64,000 bases of DNA. Origin: Propionibacteriaceae bacterium ZF39. Its GTDB lineage: Bacteria > Actinomycetota > Actinomycetes > Propionibacteriales > Propionibacteriaceae. The stretch covers positions 2,170,001 through 2,234,000 of the forward strand of contig CP154795.1 of assembly GCA_039565995.1 (NCBI GenBank). The letters run 5' to 3'. Made by a program: the position numbers and the translations under genes. Shown here in pieces: positions 8,438-16,101 of the stretch (positions are counted from its first letter, which is position 1; every line of letters begins with the position of its first letter). The notes below the pieces were generated by a model that worked only from the letters and a program-made list of their open reading frames with translations, did not search any database and was not told the origin of the DNA.

Positions 8438-9072
8438 CGACGCGGCGTTGGCCCGATGAAAACGCCGGCCCCGGGGCTTTCCTGCGCGCCGACCTCGCCC
8501 TCGTGGCCGACCTGATTCCGGAGGGTTCCCGCGTACTCGATCTCGGCTGTGGCTCCGGGTCCCTCCTGGCCTATCTGATCGACCACAAGGGCTGCACCGG
8601 CACCGGCGTCGACAGCGACCACGAGAACGTCATCAAGGCGATGCGGCGCGGGCTGTCGATCATCGACCTCGACATCGAGGCCGGGCTGCCCGACTTCGCC
8701 GACAACACCTACGACACCGTCGTCATGTCCCGCACGCTGCAGGCGATCCGCCAGCCGCGGAGGCTCCTCGAGGAGATGGGCCGCGTGGGGGAGCGGGTCA
8801 TCGTGTCGGTCCCCAACTTCGGGCTCTGGCGCAACCGGCTGTCGGTCATCCGCGGCCACATGCCTATCTCGAAGGACCTTCCCCATACCTGGTACGACAG
8901 CCCGAACGTCCGCTACACCACCCTCACCGACCTGGAAGCCTTCTTCGCGGCGTTCGGGTTCGAGATCGAGCAACGGATCCCGCTGGTGGAGTCCTGGCGA
9001 CCGCTGCGCCGGGGCGTACGCTTCGCCAACCTGCTGGCCGGCTCCGCGGTCTACGTGTTGCGGAGACGCTGA
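8434..9072 (+). CDS. metW: MetW-like methionine biosynthesis protein
   Basis: A 212-residue methyltransferase-fold protein with the SAM-binding loop VLDLGCGSGSLLAYL and the MetW pattern GVDSDHENV, SRTLQAIRQP and VSVPNFGLWRNR. In organisms with a metX-metW pair MetW is needed for or stimulates homoserine acetylation; that is family knowledge. It starts at GTG 8434, overlapping metX. Confidence 0.88.
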   Translation: MTTRRWPDENAGPGAFLRADLALVADLIPEGSRVLDLGCGSGSLLAYLIDHKGCTGTGVDSDHENVIKAMRRGLSIIDLDIEAGLPDFADNTYDTVVMSRTLQAIRQPRRLLEEMGRVGERVIVSVPNFGLWRNRLSVIRGHMPISKDLPHTWYDSPNVRYTTLTDLEAFFAAFGFEIEQRIPLVESWRPLRRGVRFANLLAGSAVYVLRRR

Positions 9073-9088
9073 CCAGAAAAAACTTGGC

Positions 9089-9124
9089 TTATCGATTGTC
9101 GTTAATATCGAAACTCGATAAACT
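9089..9124 (+). promoter_or_regulatory. Promoter with TATCGA-type operator before DUF2975 gene
   Basis: TTATCGA (9089) and TCGATAA (9115) are inverted repeats, with another direct ATATCGA (9105) between them. A possible promoter overlaps: TTGTCG at 9096-9101, 17 bp, then TAAACT at 9119-9124. An operator overlapping the promoter of a membrane-protein/HTH pair suggests autoregulation by the HTH protein at 9778. Confidence 0.5.
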
Positions 9125-9172
9125 GGAGGTGCTGCAGCCACCCCAACGGCACCTCTCGAAAGGCCCACGGCC

Positions 9173-9778
9173 ATGCCCACCACCCGGAGTTTCCTGGCCC
9201 CCTCCCGGGGCGACTTCCTGTTCGCCCGCCTGCTCGTCATCGTCGTCGCTCTCGCCCTCACCATCGGAGCCGTCGCCACCCTCTGGCCGAGCGGCCCGCT
9301 CGAGTTCACCGCCTCGCTGCAGGATCCCGGCCCCGCGTACGCCGCAGGGGCCACTGCGCCCGGCGCCTCGGCCACCTATGCGCCCGAGGTGGTCTGGACC
9401 CTGACCGATCCGAGCATTGGTGAGCGCCTCCTTGCCGGCCTGCCAGCCCTGTTCCTCCTTGTGGTCGGCCTCGTCGCCGCCTGGCTCGTCTGGAAACTGA
9501 TCTCCGCCGCACAATCGGGGGAGCCCTTCACCCGCACGACCGTGCGCTACTCCCGCGCACTGGCGGCGCTGGTGCTGATCGGAGCAGCCATCTGGCCGTT
9601 CCTGCTGATGGGCGTGCAGTTCGCGCTGGTGACCCGTGTGCAGTCGGAGCCATCGGTGCTCATGTGGTTCACGGGCTTCGATTTCCTGCCCATCGTGATC
9701 GGCGCGCTGCTGGTCATCCTCACGGAGGTGTACGCCCGCGGACTCGACCTGCGCGACGATGTGGAAGGTCTCGTCTGA
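9173..9778 (+). CDS. DUF2975 membrane protein
   Basis: This 201-residue inner-membrane protein has four predicted helices (near residues 18-40, 82-108, 125-150 and 165-190) and a Pro/Ala-rich external loop after the first. It fits DUF2975, a family of unknown function nearly always paired with a small Cro-like regulator, as here: its stop overlaps the next start (TGATG). Confidence 0.75.
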   Translation: MPTTRSFLAPSRGDFLFARLLVIVVALALTIGAVATLWPSGPLEFTASLQDPGPAYAAGATAPGASATYAPEVVWTLTDPSIGERLLAGLPALFLLVVGLVAAWLVWKLISAAQSGEPFTRTTVRYSRALAALVLIGAAIWPFLLMGVQFALVTRVQSEPSVLMWFTGFDFLPIVIGALLVILTEVYARGLDLRDDVEGLV

Positions 9779-10005
9779 TGCCCGTCGAGGAGCCCCATCG
9801 CGTGGTCTGCCACCTGGATGAGCTGCTGGAGGCTCGCGGCATGACGCTCACCGCCCTCAGCGAGCGGGTCGGAGTGTCCCTCGTCAATCTCTCCGTGCTC
9901 AAGAACAACCGCGCCAAGGCCGTCCGGTTCGCGACCCTGACCGCCATCTGTGCCGTCCTCGACTGCACCGTGGGGGAGTTGTTCACGATCGCTCCCGGCG
10001 AGTGA
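9778..10005 (+). CDS. Small HTH regulator, Cro/YozG type
   Basis: A 75-residue protein, almost entirely a helix-turn-helix domain: LDELLEARGMTLTALSERVGVSLVNLSVLKNNR, then a tail KAVRFATLTAICAVLDCTVGELF. Members of this group act with DUF2975 proteins and usually repress their own operon; the TATCGA repeats upstream are the likely site. Start ATG 9778 overlaps the previous stop. Confidence 0.82.
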   Translation: MPVEEPHRVVCHLDELLEARGMTLTALSERVGVSLVNLSVLKNNRAKAVRFATLTAICAVLDCTVGELFTIAPGE

Positions 10006-10019
10006 GCACCCATCTCAGG

Positions 10020-10060
10020 AAAAAAAATTCGGTGACAGTTCATCAACTGCGAACTATTCT
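10020..10060 (+). promoter_or_regulatory. Promoter with A-tract abutting -35, WhiB7-like layout
   Basis: GTGACA (10032-10037), a 17-bp spacer and TATTCT (10055-10060) form a good SigA-type promoter. A run AAAAAAAATT ends two bases before the -35. An AT-rich tract just upstream of the -35 is the known signature of WhiB7-dependent promoters. The 10006-10321 gap is otherwise filled by the leader ORF and hairpins. Confidence 0.6.
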
Positions 10061-10138
10061 GTTCCCGGATCAGCGCCCAACCACGGGACACTGGACCACG
10101 CGAAAAGCAACACCAAGGGAAACGAGAGGAGCGGAGAC

Positions 10139-10228
10139 ATGAATCGCATCGGCTACCCGATCCAGCACGGCTCGGCCCCCTGGCGTCCCTGCCTGCGTCG
10201 TCGCACCATCGACGGATGTCTACGCTGA
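10139..10228 (+). CDS. 29-codon leader peptide ahead of HNH endonuclease gene
   Basis: ATG at 10139 preceded by a purine-rich AGAGGAGCGGAG ribosome site encodes MNRIGYPIQHGSAPWRPCLR then RRTIDGCLR, with seven Arg including an RRR run. It ends 31 bp before a terminator-like hairpin. The layout matches a translated leader that senses ribosome stalling. It is too short to recognise as a family, and it could also be a non-functional ORF. Confidence 0.45.
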   Translation: MNRIGYPIQHGSAPWRPCLRRRTIDGCLR

Positions 10229-10292
10229 CGCTCCTTTCGGAGTCGTCTGCGTATTCAGCCGTCCTGCGTCCACGCAGGGCGGTTCTTGTTTG
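10227..10292 (+). terminator. Tandem hairpins with U-tract: candidate attenuator
   Basis: A first hairpin (ACG-CTCC-TTTC-GGAG-T-CGT, 10227-10246) starts at the leader stop codon. A second has a 10-bp stem, CCGTCCTGCG / CGCAGGGCGG, with loop TCCA (10259-10282), followed by TTCTTGTTTG. The second is a convincing intrinsic terminator placed before, not after, a gene, so it probably attenuates the HNH gene. Confidence 0.6.
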
Positions 10293-10321
10293 TCCACGAC
10301 CCGCTGCGGAAGGAGGATCCC

Positions 10322-10765
10322 ATGAGCGGAGTTCTGGTTCTCAACACCGACAACACGGCCTTGCACACCGTGTCGATCAAGCACGCGATCGGCATGCTGG
10401 TCCGTGAGGTCGCCATCGTCGAGGAGGCGAAGGAAGGCCACGCGATCGGCCCCTACCCCTGGCCCATCGTGCTCCGACTGGTCCGCTATGTGAAGACCGC
10501 CTTCCTGTACGCCCGGGCGCCGGGCTGGACCAAGCGGGGAGTCCTCAAGCGGGACCGGCACACCTGCGCCTACTGCGGTGGGTACGCCAATACGGTCGAC
10601 CACCTCGTGCCCCAGTCCCGGGGCGGCCCGAACTCGTGGCTCAACACGGTCTCCGCCTGCAGTCCGTGCAACCTCACGAAGGCCGACCGGACTCCGGACG
10701 AGGCAGGCATGCGGCTCCTCTTCAAGGCGTACGCCCCGTCCCGCGCGGAGCTGGCGTTGCGTTGA
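10322..10765 (+). CDS. HNH endonuclease family protein
   Basis: A 147-residue protein with VLVLNTDNTALHTVSIKHAI at the N-terminus and an HNH/McrA core: CAYCGG, TVDHLVPQSRGG (the His-metal motif), NTVSACSPCNLTKADR. Two CxxC pairs should bind structural zinc. Proteins of this type are widespread in actinobacteria but their physiological target is unknown to me. GGAAGGAGG eight bases before ATG 10322 is a near-perfect ribosome site. Its expression seems controlled by the leader described at 10020-10292. Confidence 0.82.
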   Translation: MSGVLVLNTDNTALHTVSIKHAIGMLVREVAIVEEAKEGHAIGPYPWPIVLRLVRYVKTAFLYARAPGWTKRGVLKRDRHTCAYCGGYANTVDHLVPQSRGGPNSWLNTVSACSPCNLTKADRTPDEAGMRLLFKAYAPSRAELALR

Positions 10766-10790
10766 GCCGCGTCACAACTGAATATGATGT

Positions 10791-10820
10791 GCCCCATATA
10801 GGACGACTCCTATATGGGGC
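10791..10820. promoter_or_regulatory. 12-bp perfect inverted repeat before padR
   Basis: GCCCCATATAGG-ACGACT-CCTATATGGGGC is a perfect repeat 14 bp before the PadR start. PadR regulators typically bind such dyads at their own promoter, so this is a strong operator candidate. The AT-rich centres could also supply promoter elements. Confidence 0.7.
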
Positions 10821-10833
10821 ATATCCTTTATGG

Positions 10834-11418
10834 GTGTCGTTGAATCAGGTGCTTCTCGGGATCCTCTCCGACGGTCCCGCCACCGGCTATCAGCTCAGGC
10901 AGGTCATCGACCGCGATCTGGTCGGGCTGTGGCGAGCGGACCAGTCCCAGATCTATCGCTCACTCACGTCGCTGGTGCGTGATGGCCTGGTGTCCCGGTC
11001 GACCATCGTGCAGACAGACCGACCCTCGCAGCACCCCCACACCATCACCGAGGCCGGAAAGGCAGAACTCCGAGACTGGCTCGCGGAAATCCCCGAGTCC
11101 GTCCCCCCGGCCCGCGATCCGCTGTTGCTGCGCGTCTGGTTCCTGGGCCAGGTGGATCCAGATCTGGCCCGGCGTACGCTCGCGGTCCGCCGGAAGGACC
11201 TCGTCGCGCTCGAAGCCGAACTGGCCACGCAGGCCCACGGGGAGTGGCCCCGGAGCAGCGATCCGACCGACGCCCTGCGCTATGCGGCCCGGGCGCACCG
11301 TCTGGCCCATATCCGGACCGATGTGGCCTGGATCGACGCCACCGACCGTCTGCTCGCCTCTCTCAATGCGCCAAATCCTGCGGCGAATTCCGAGTCCGAG
11401 CGTCGTGACAAGGGCTGA
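10834..11418 (+). CDS. PadR-family transcriptional regulator
   Basis: A 194-residue regulator. The N-terminal winged helix (residues 1-80) is typical PadR: LNQVLLGILSDGPATGYQL, QIYRSLTSLVRDGLVS and a wing at HPHTITEAGKAEL. A C-terminal helical dimerisation domain follows (Vir-type). I set the start at GTG 10834 because the family begins with this strand; the frame is open upstream but crosses the operator dyad. No obvious target gene is adjacent, and the next gene is on the other strand. Confidence 0.85.
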   Translation: MSLNQVLLGILSDGPATGYQLRQVIDRDLVGLWRADQSQIYRSLTSLVRDGLVSRSTIVQTDRPSQHPHTITEAGKAELRDWLAEIPESVPPARDPLLLRVWFLGQVDPDLARRTLAVRRKDLVALEAELATQAHGEWPRSSDPTDALRYAARAHRLAHIRTDVAWIDATDRLLASLNAPNPAANSESERRDKG

Positions 11419-11447
11419 TGCGCCTCAAGGTCCGGGATGACCGCAGA

Positions 11448-12452
11448 TTATGCCGATGAGCGCGCCAGAGCGGTGAGGATCCGCTCGGCGCTCGAGCCGA
11501 GGTCCAGCCGCGCCGTGAGGGCCTCAAAGGCTTCGGGATCCACGGGCGCGGACGGCAGCACACAGTCACCAACGTCCACGCCGAGATCCAGATCCCGACG
11601 CGTACGCACGACCTCACCGGCGATCGCGAGGTAGTCCACGCCCGCCAGGACCTTGGCCCGCTGGGCCTTGGTGAGCCCGCTGGCGGGATCGTCGGCGGCC
11701 GCCACGAGCGCGGGCAGGTCGTCATAGACATTCACGAGTGCCGCCGCCGTCTTCTCACCAACCCCGGCCACTCCGGGAATCCCATCCGAGGTATCCCCGC
11801 GCAGGGCCGCGAAATCGGCGTAGCGCTGGGGTTCGATCCCGTACTTCTCCCGCACCCACGCCGCGTCGACGGATTGCAGGTTCGACATCCCGCGGGCCGT
11901 GTACAGCGCCCGGATCCCGGCCTCGTCGTCGACCAGCTGGAACAGGTCGCGATCGCCGGTCACAACGTCAACCCGCTCGAACTCGGGCGCCCACTGCGTC
12001 GCCAGAGTCGCAATCACGTCATCGGCCTCGAACCCGTCAGCGCCCACGACCGCAATCCCCAACGCCTCCAGGGCCTCGAGAATCCACGGCACCTGGGGTG
12101 CCAGGGCATCGGGCGATTCCTCGGCTACCCCGGATTCAGCGCCGACTCCGCCCGCGCCCACGACATCGGTCGGAGCCACCTCGGCCACGCGGTGGGTCTT
12201 GTAGCTCGGCAACAGGTCCACCCGCCACTGCGGACGCCAGTCGTTGTCCCACGCCGCAACGAGATGCGTGGGGGAGTGATCCGTCGTCAGCCGGGCGATG
12301 AAGTCGAGCAGCCCCCGCACAGCGTTCACGGGCTGGCCCTCGGGCGTACGGATCGAATCCGGCAGGCCATAGAAGGCGCGGAAATAGAGGCTGGCGGTGT
12401 CGAGCAGCATCAGGCGCCCGGGCGTCGCATCCGAAGTCATGGGGGTCATCAT
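11448..12452 (-). CDS. 5'-3' exonuclease / flap endonuclease domain protein
   Basis: This stand-alone relative of the 5' nuclease domain of DNA polymerase I acts on 5' flaps and primers. Acidic motifs are visible: DTASLYFRAFYGLP, AAWDND, GFEADDVIATLA, VTGDRDLFQLVDD and GDTSDGIPGVAGVGEKTAAAL (helix-hairpin-helix). A Gly/Ala-rich insertion sits near residue 110. Length up to 334 residues; starts at 12452 and 12440 are both possible and neither has a clear ribosome site. Diverges from the Lrp gene. Confidence 0.85.
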   Translation of the reverse strand: MMTPMTSDATPGRLMLLDTASLYFRAFYGLPDSIRTPEGQPVNAVRGLLDFIARLTTDHSPTHLVAAWDNDWRPQWRVDLLPSYKTHRVAEVAPTDVVGAGGVGAESGVAEESPDALAPQVPWILEALEALGIAVVGADGFEADDVIATLATQWAPEFERVDVVTGDRDLFQLVDDEAGIRALYTARGMSNLQSVDAAWVREKYGIEPQRYADFAALRGDTSDGIPGVAGVGEKTAAALVNVYDDLPALVAAADDPASGLTKAQRAKVLAGVDYLAIAGEVVRTRRDLDLGVDVGDCVLPSAPVDPEAFEALTARLDLGSSAERILTALARSSA

Positions 12453-12506
12453 TCCGCACCGAGGGACAGGATCCGAGCCCTCCGGGCCCCGTGACACGAT
12501 GACGCC

Positions 12507-12944
12507 ATGGAGGAGATGGACCGCAGGATTCTCAGTCTGCTCGCCGCCGACGGTCGCATCTCGTTCACCGATATCGGCCGCGCCACCGGACTGTCGACCT
12601 CCGCCGCCCAACAGCGCGTACGCCGCCTCGAGCAGCGCGGTGTCATCACCGGCTATTCGGCAAGGATCGACCCGGCCGCGCTCGGCCGCCTGCTTACCGC
12701 ATTCGTGGCCGTGCAGCCGTTCGACGCCGGCCAGCCGGACGACACCCCGGAACGGCTCCAGCACATCCCCGAGATCGTGTCGTGCTACTCGGTGGCGGGC
12801 GATGCCAACTACCTGCTGATGGTGCAGTGCGAGACCCCCGCCGACCTTGAGCGCCTCCTGGCCGAGATCCGCGCGGCGGGCCGGGTCTCGACGCACACCA
12901 CCCTCGTGCTCTCCATCCCGTTCGCCGACCGTCCCGTGCTCTGA
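12507..12944 (+). CDS. Lrp/AsnC-family regulator
   Basis: 145-residue feast/famine regulator. N-terminal HTH (MDRRILSLLAADGRISFTDI, SAAQQRVRRLEQRGVITGY) is followed by a RAM ligand-binding domain (AFVAVQPF, VAGDANYLLMVQCETPADL). The family senses amino acids. It is divergent from the exonuclease gene and 32 bp before lnt; its own targets cannot be read from the sequence. Confidence 0.9.
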   Translation: MEEMDRRILSLLAADGRISFTDIGRATGLSTSAAQQRVRRLEQRGVITGYSARIDPAALGRLLTAFVAVQPFDAGQPDDTPERLQHIPEIVSCYSVAGDANYLLMVQCETPADLERLLAEIRAAGRVSTHTTLVLSIPFADRPVL

Positions 12945-12976
12945 GCGCGCTACCGATGCGAAAGTAGGCTCTCCGC

Positions 12977-14689
12977 GTGACCGTCTGCAGCCTGCCCGCC
13001 CCGGCGTCGGCCCAACGCTTCCTCGTGCCCGAGTGGCCGCGCGGTCTGCGGTTCGTCGTCGCCCTGGCGGCGGGTGCCACGACGGGCCTGGCCTTCGAAC
13101 CGACGAACCTCTGGCTCCTGATGTTCATGGGCATCGCCGCCTGGCTCCTGCTGTTCGATCCGCGCCTGCGCCCGAAGGGCAGCGGATTCGGCGTGGGCTA
13201 TGGGTTCGGCCTCGGTCTGGGGGCCGTCTCCCTGAACTGGCTCAGTGTCCTCGTCGAGGGCGCCGGGCCGTTCCTGGCCGCCGCCCTGATTGTGTTCGAG
13301 GCGGTGTTCTTCGGACTGCTGGGCGTGGTCGTCCGCCGCGTCCGCCCCCTCGTCTGGTGGCCGTTCGCCGTCGCCCTGGCCTGGGGCGCCATCGAGTTCG
13401 TCTATGGGCGGGTCCCGTTCGGTGGATTCGGCTGGATCCGACTGGCGTACGCCCAGGTCGACTCACCCCTCGCAGGGCTGTTCCCGATCATCGGGGTCAC
13501 GGGCGTCTCCGTTCTCACCGCCCTCATCGCCGCCGGTCTCGCCTGGCTGGCCACCCGGCTGTGGAGCAGCCCGCGCACCTGGACCGGACCCGTCACCGCG
13601 AGCGTCGCCCTGCTGATCGGATTGGCGGGGATCACGACCGTCGGGCGGGCGTACGCCCCGGAGCCCGCGGCAGGGCACGGCACCGTCACGATCGGCATGG
13701 TGCAGGGCAATGTGGACGGGGGAGCCGGCACCGGTGCCATGGGCCGGGCGCGCTCGGTCACCAACAACCACCTCGGCGAGACCATCAACCTGATGGCGAA
13801 GGCGCGCGCGGGGGCCGTGCCCATGCCCGACTTCATCCTGTGGCCGGAGAACTCCACCGACATCGACCCGGAGCTCGACGCCCAGACGCGCGCCACGGTG
13901 ACTGCGGCCGTCGAGGTCTCCGAACGTCCCATCCTGGTGGGAGCCGTCACCGCGGGGCCGGGGGACGACGAACGCCAGACGAGCGCCCTGTGGTGGAACC
14001 CCGCCGGTGCCACCACGCCGGCCACCGGCCCGGTCTCGGACCGATATCACAAGCGCAATCTGGTTCCGTTCGGCGAATACATCCCCTACCGCGACGCCCT
14101 GTTGCCCCGCATTCCGCTGCTGAAACTGGTCGGAGCGCAGTCCGTGCCGGGCACCACGCCGGGCGTACTCGAAGGGAAACTCGCCGACGGGCGCACTCTG
14201 AAGGTCGGCGACGTCATCTGCTTCGAGCTGGCCTATGACGGCACCGTCCACGAGGCGGTGCGCGGCTCGGAAGTCCTGGTGGTGCAGTCCAACAATGCGA
14301 CCTATCGGGGTACGCCCCAGATCCCGCAACAGTTCGCCATCACGCGCGTGCGCGCCATGGAGGCCCGCCGCGAGATCGTGGTGTCCACGACCAATGCCCT
14401 GTCGGGTTATGTCGACCGCGACGGCCGGGTGATCGACCGCACCGTCGAGGGCACTGCCGCGTCCCGCAGCTACGTCGTGCCGCTGCGCACGGCGCTCACT
14501 CCGGCTGTACAGTTCGCCGGGGTCTATGACCTCATCACGGTGCTGGGAGCGCTGGTGGCACTCGGATTCGGCGTGTTCAAAGGCGGACGCGCGGCACGCA
14601 GGATGCGCAATGGCTTGTCCGATGGGCCAGAATGGACTGCTGGGAGCCCAATGGAGCAGGCTCCAGTCGTCGACTCGCGAAAGAAGTGA
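12977..14689 (+). CDS. lnt: Apolipoprotein N-acyltransferase
   Basis: Integral membrane enzyme that adds the third acyl chain to lipoproteins. 570 residues: about eight hydrophobic segments in the first 230 residues and a nitrilase-type domain after. The catalytic triad is visible: Glu in WPENSTDID, Lys in YHKRNLVPFGEYIP and Cys in VICFELAYDG. One more helix near the C-terminus (LITVLGALVALGFGVF). The start is GTG 12977. The Ppm1-type gene follows after only 2 bp; in Mycobacterium tuberculosis these two activities are fused in one Ppm1 protein. Confidence 0.92.
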   Translation: MTVCSLPAPASAQRFLVPEWPRGLRFVVALAAGATTGLAFEPTNLWLLMFMGIAAWLLLFDPRLRPKGSGFGVGYGFGLGLGAVSLNWLSVLVEGAGPFLAAALIVFEAVFFGLLGVVVRRVRPLVWWPFAVALAWGAIEFVYGRVPFGGFGWIRLAYAQVDSPLAGLFPIIGVTGVSVLTALIAAGLAWLATRLWSSPRTWTGPVTASVALLIGLAGITTVGRAYAPEPAAGHGTVTIGMVQGNVDGGAGTGAMGRARSVTNNHLGETINLMAKARAGAVPMPDFILWPENSTDIDPELDAQTRATVTAAVEVSERPILVGAVTAGPGDDERQTSALWWNPAGATTPATGPVSDRYHKRNLVPFGEYIPYRDALLPRIPLLKLVGAQSVPGTTPGVLEGKLADGRTLKVGDVICFELAYDGTVHEAVRGSEVLVVQSNNATYRGTPQIPQQFAITRVRAMEARREIVVSTTNALSGYVDRDGRVIDRTVEGTAASRSYVVPLRTALTPAVQFAGVYDLITVLGALVALGFGVFKGGRAARRMRNGLSDGPEWTAGSPMEQAPVVDSRKK

Positions 14690-14691
14690 CC

Positions 14692-15474
14692 GTGGCGGAA
14701 TCCAGCGACACCTACCCCGGGCTGGGGAAGGTCCTCGTCATCATCCCGACCTACAACGAGGCCGAGAACATCGACCTGATCACGCGGCGCCTGCGTGCCG
14801 CGGTGCCGGCGGTTCACATCCTCGTGACCGACGACAACTCCCCTGATGGCACCGGCGATATCGCCGACGAGCTCGCTGCCGACGACGATCACATCCACGT
14901 GCTGCACCGGAAGGGCAAGGAAGGCCTGAGCGCGGCATACATCGCGAGCTTCCGCTGGGGCCTCGAGCGCGACTATGACGTGCTCGTCGAATTCGACGCC
15001 GACGGGTCCCACCAGCCGGAGCAGCTGCACCGCCTGCTCGACGCCCTCGTTGCGGGCGCCGACATGGTCAAGGGCTCGCGCTGGGTCAAGGGCGGTTCGG
15101 TCATCAACTGGCCGATGTCGCGGGAGATCCTGTCGCGCGGCGGCAGCTTCTATACGCGCCTCATGCTCGGCATCCCGGTCAAGGACATCACCGGTGGCCT
15201 CAACGCCATGCGCGCCGAGTTGATGCGGTCGATCATCGACCAGATCGAGGCCAAGGGCTTCGGCATCCAGCGCGACCTGACGTGGCATGCCTATCGCGGT
15301 GGCTTCCGCGTCGTCGAGGTCCCGATCGACTTCAAGGAACGCGAGCGCGGCAACTCCAAGCTCGGCCGCGACGTGTTCGTCGAGGCCCTCAAGCAGACCA
15401 CGGTGATGGGCCTCAACCATCGCCTGGGCCAGCTCAAGTCGTTGCTCGGCAAGGACAAGCAGCTCAACCGATGA
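14692..15474 (+). CDS. ppm1: Polyprenol monophosphomannose synthase (Dpm/Ppm1 catalytic domain)
   Basis: A GT2 glycosyltransferase of 260 residues that makes polyprenyl-phosphate-mannose for lipoglycan or protein mannosylation. Motifs: VIIPTYNEAENI, VTDDNSPDGTGD, EFDADGSHQPEQL (acidic metal site), KGSRWVKGG and FKERERGNSKLG. No C-terminal membrane domain, so it probably relies on Lnt or the membrane surface. The start is GTG 14692 with AAAGAAG upstream. Followed by fxsA with an ATGA overlap. Confidence 0.9.
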   Translation: MAESSDTYPGLGKVLVIIPTYNEAENIDLITRRLRAAVPAVHILVTDDNSPDGTGDIADELAADDDHIHVLHRKGKEGLSAAYIASFRWGLERDYDVLVEFDADGSHQPEQLHRLLDALVAGADMVKGSRWVKGGSVINWPMSREILSRGGSFYTRLMLGIPVKDITGGLNAMRAELMRSIIDQIEAKGFGIQRDLTWHAYRGGFRVVEVPIDFKERERGNSKLGRDVFVEALKQTTVMGLNHRLGQLKSLLGKDKQLNR

Positions 15475-16070
15475 CCCAGGGGCTGCCACCGGGAGAGGGC
15501 CGTCGGCGACGTCGGCGGCCCTGGGCGCTGCCGTTGTTGCTCGTCCTGCTGGTCCTGGTGCCGCTGACCGAGATCTTCGTGCTGCTCCAGGTCGGCAACT
15601 GGATCGGCCTGCTGCCGACCATCGGCCTGTTGATCGTGATTGCCATCTTCGGCACGTGGTTGTCGAAGCGCGAGGGTGGCAAGGCCTGGAAGGGCCTCAA
15701 TCAGGCCATCAACACCGGCGAGTTCCCCAGTGGCAAGATCGCCGATGCCGCGATGATCCTCGTCGGTGCGCTGATGCTCGTCTTCCCGGGCTTCCTCACC
15801 GACATCGTCGCGTTACTCTTCCTCCTGCCGTTCACCCGGCCCCTGATGAAGAAGCTCTTCGCCTGGGCGGTCGCCGGTCAGGCCAAGAAGTTCACCGACG
15901 GGATGCCCGGCATGATGCCGCCGATCGGCATGCCACGGATGCCCGGTTATCCGCCGACGGTCGACGGGACGGGTACGCATACGTCCGACGGCCGCATGCG
16001 CAACCCGGGGGAGTCCGGTGAAGTGATCGAGGGCGAAGTCATCGACGGAGACGACCCCGATCGCCGCTAG
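15471..16070 (+). CDS. fxsA: FxsA-family membrane protein
   Basis: A 199-residue protein with hydrophobic segments near residues 18-40, 45-65 and 95-125 and the FxsA pattern FVLLQVGNWIGLLPT, TWLSKREGGKAW, FPSGKIADAAMILVGALML and FPGFLTDIVALLFLLP. The C-terminal 70 residues are soluble, Met/Pro/Gly-rich and acidic. E. coli FxsA modulates phage exclusion; the general role is unknown. Third gene of the lnt-ppm1-fxsA operon (4-bp overlap). Confidence 0.85.
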   Translation: MTQGLPPGEGRRRRRRPWALPLLLVLLVLVPLTEIFVLLQVGNWIGLLPTIGLLIVIAIFGTWLSKREGGKAWKGLNQAINTGEFPSGKIADAAMILVGALMLVFPGFLTDIVALLFLLPFTRPLMKKLFAWAVAGQAKKFTDGMPGMMPPIGMPRMPGYPPTVDGTGTHTSDGRMRNPGESGEVIEGEVIDGDDPDRR

Positions 16071-16101
16071 GTGATCGATCCGGGCCCGGGCGGCTGCCCG
16101 C

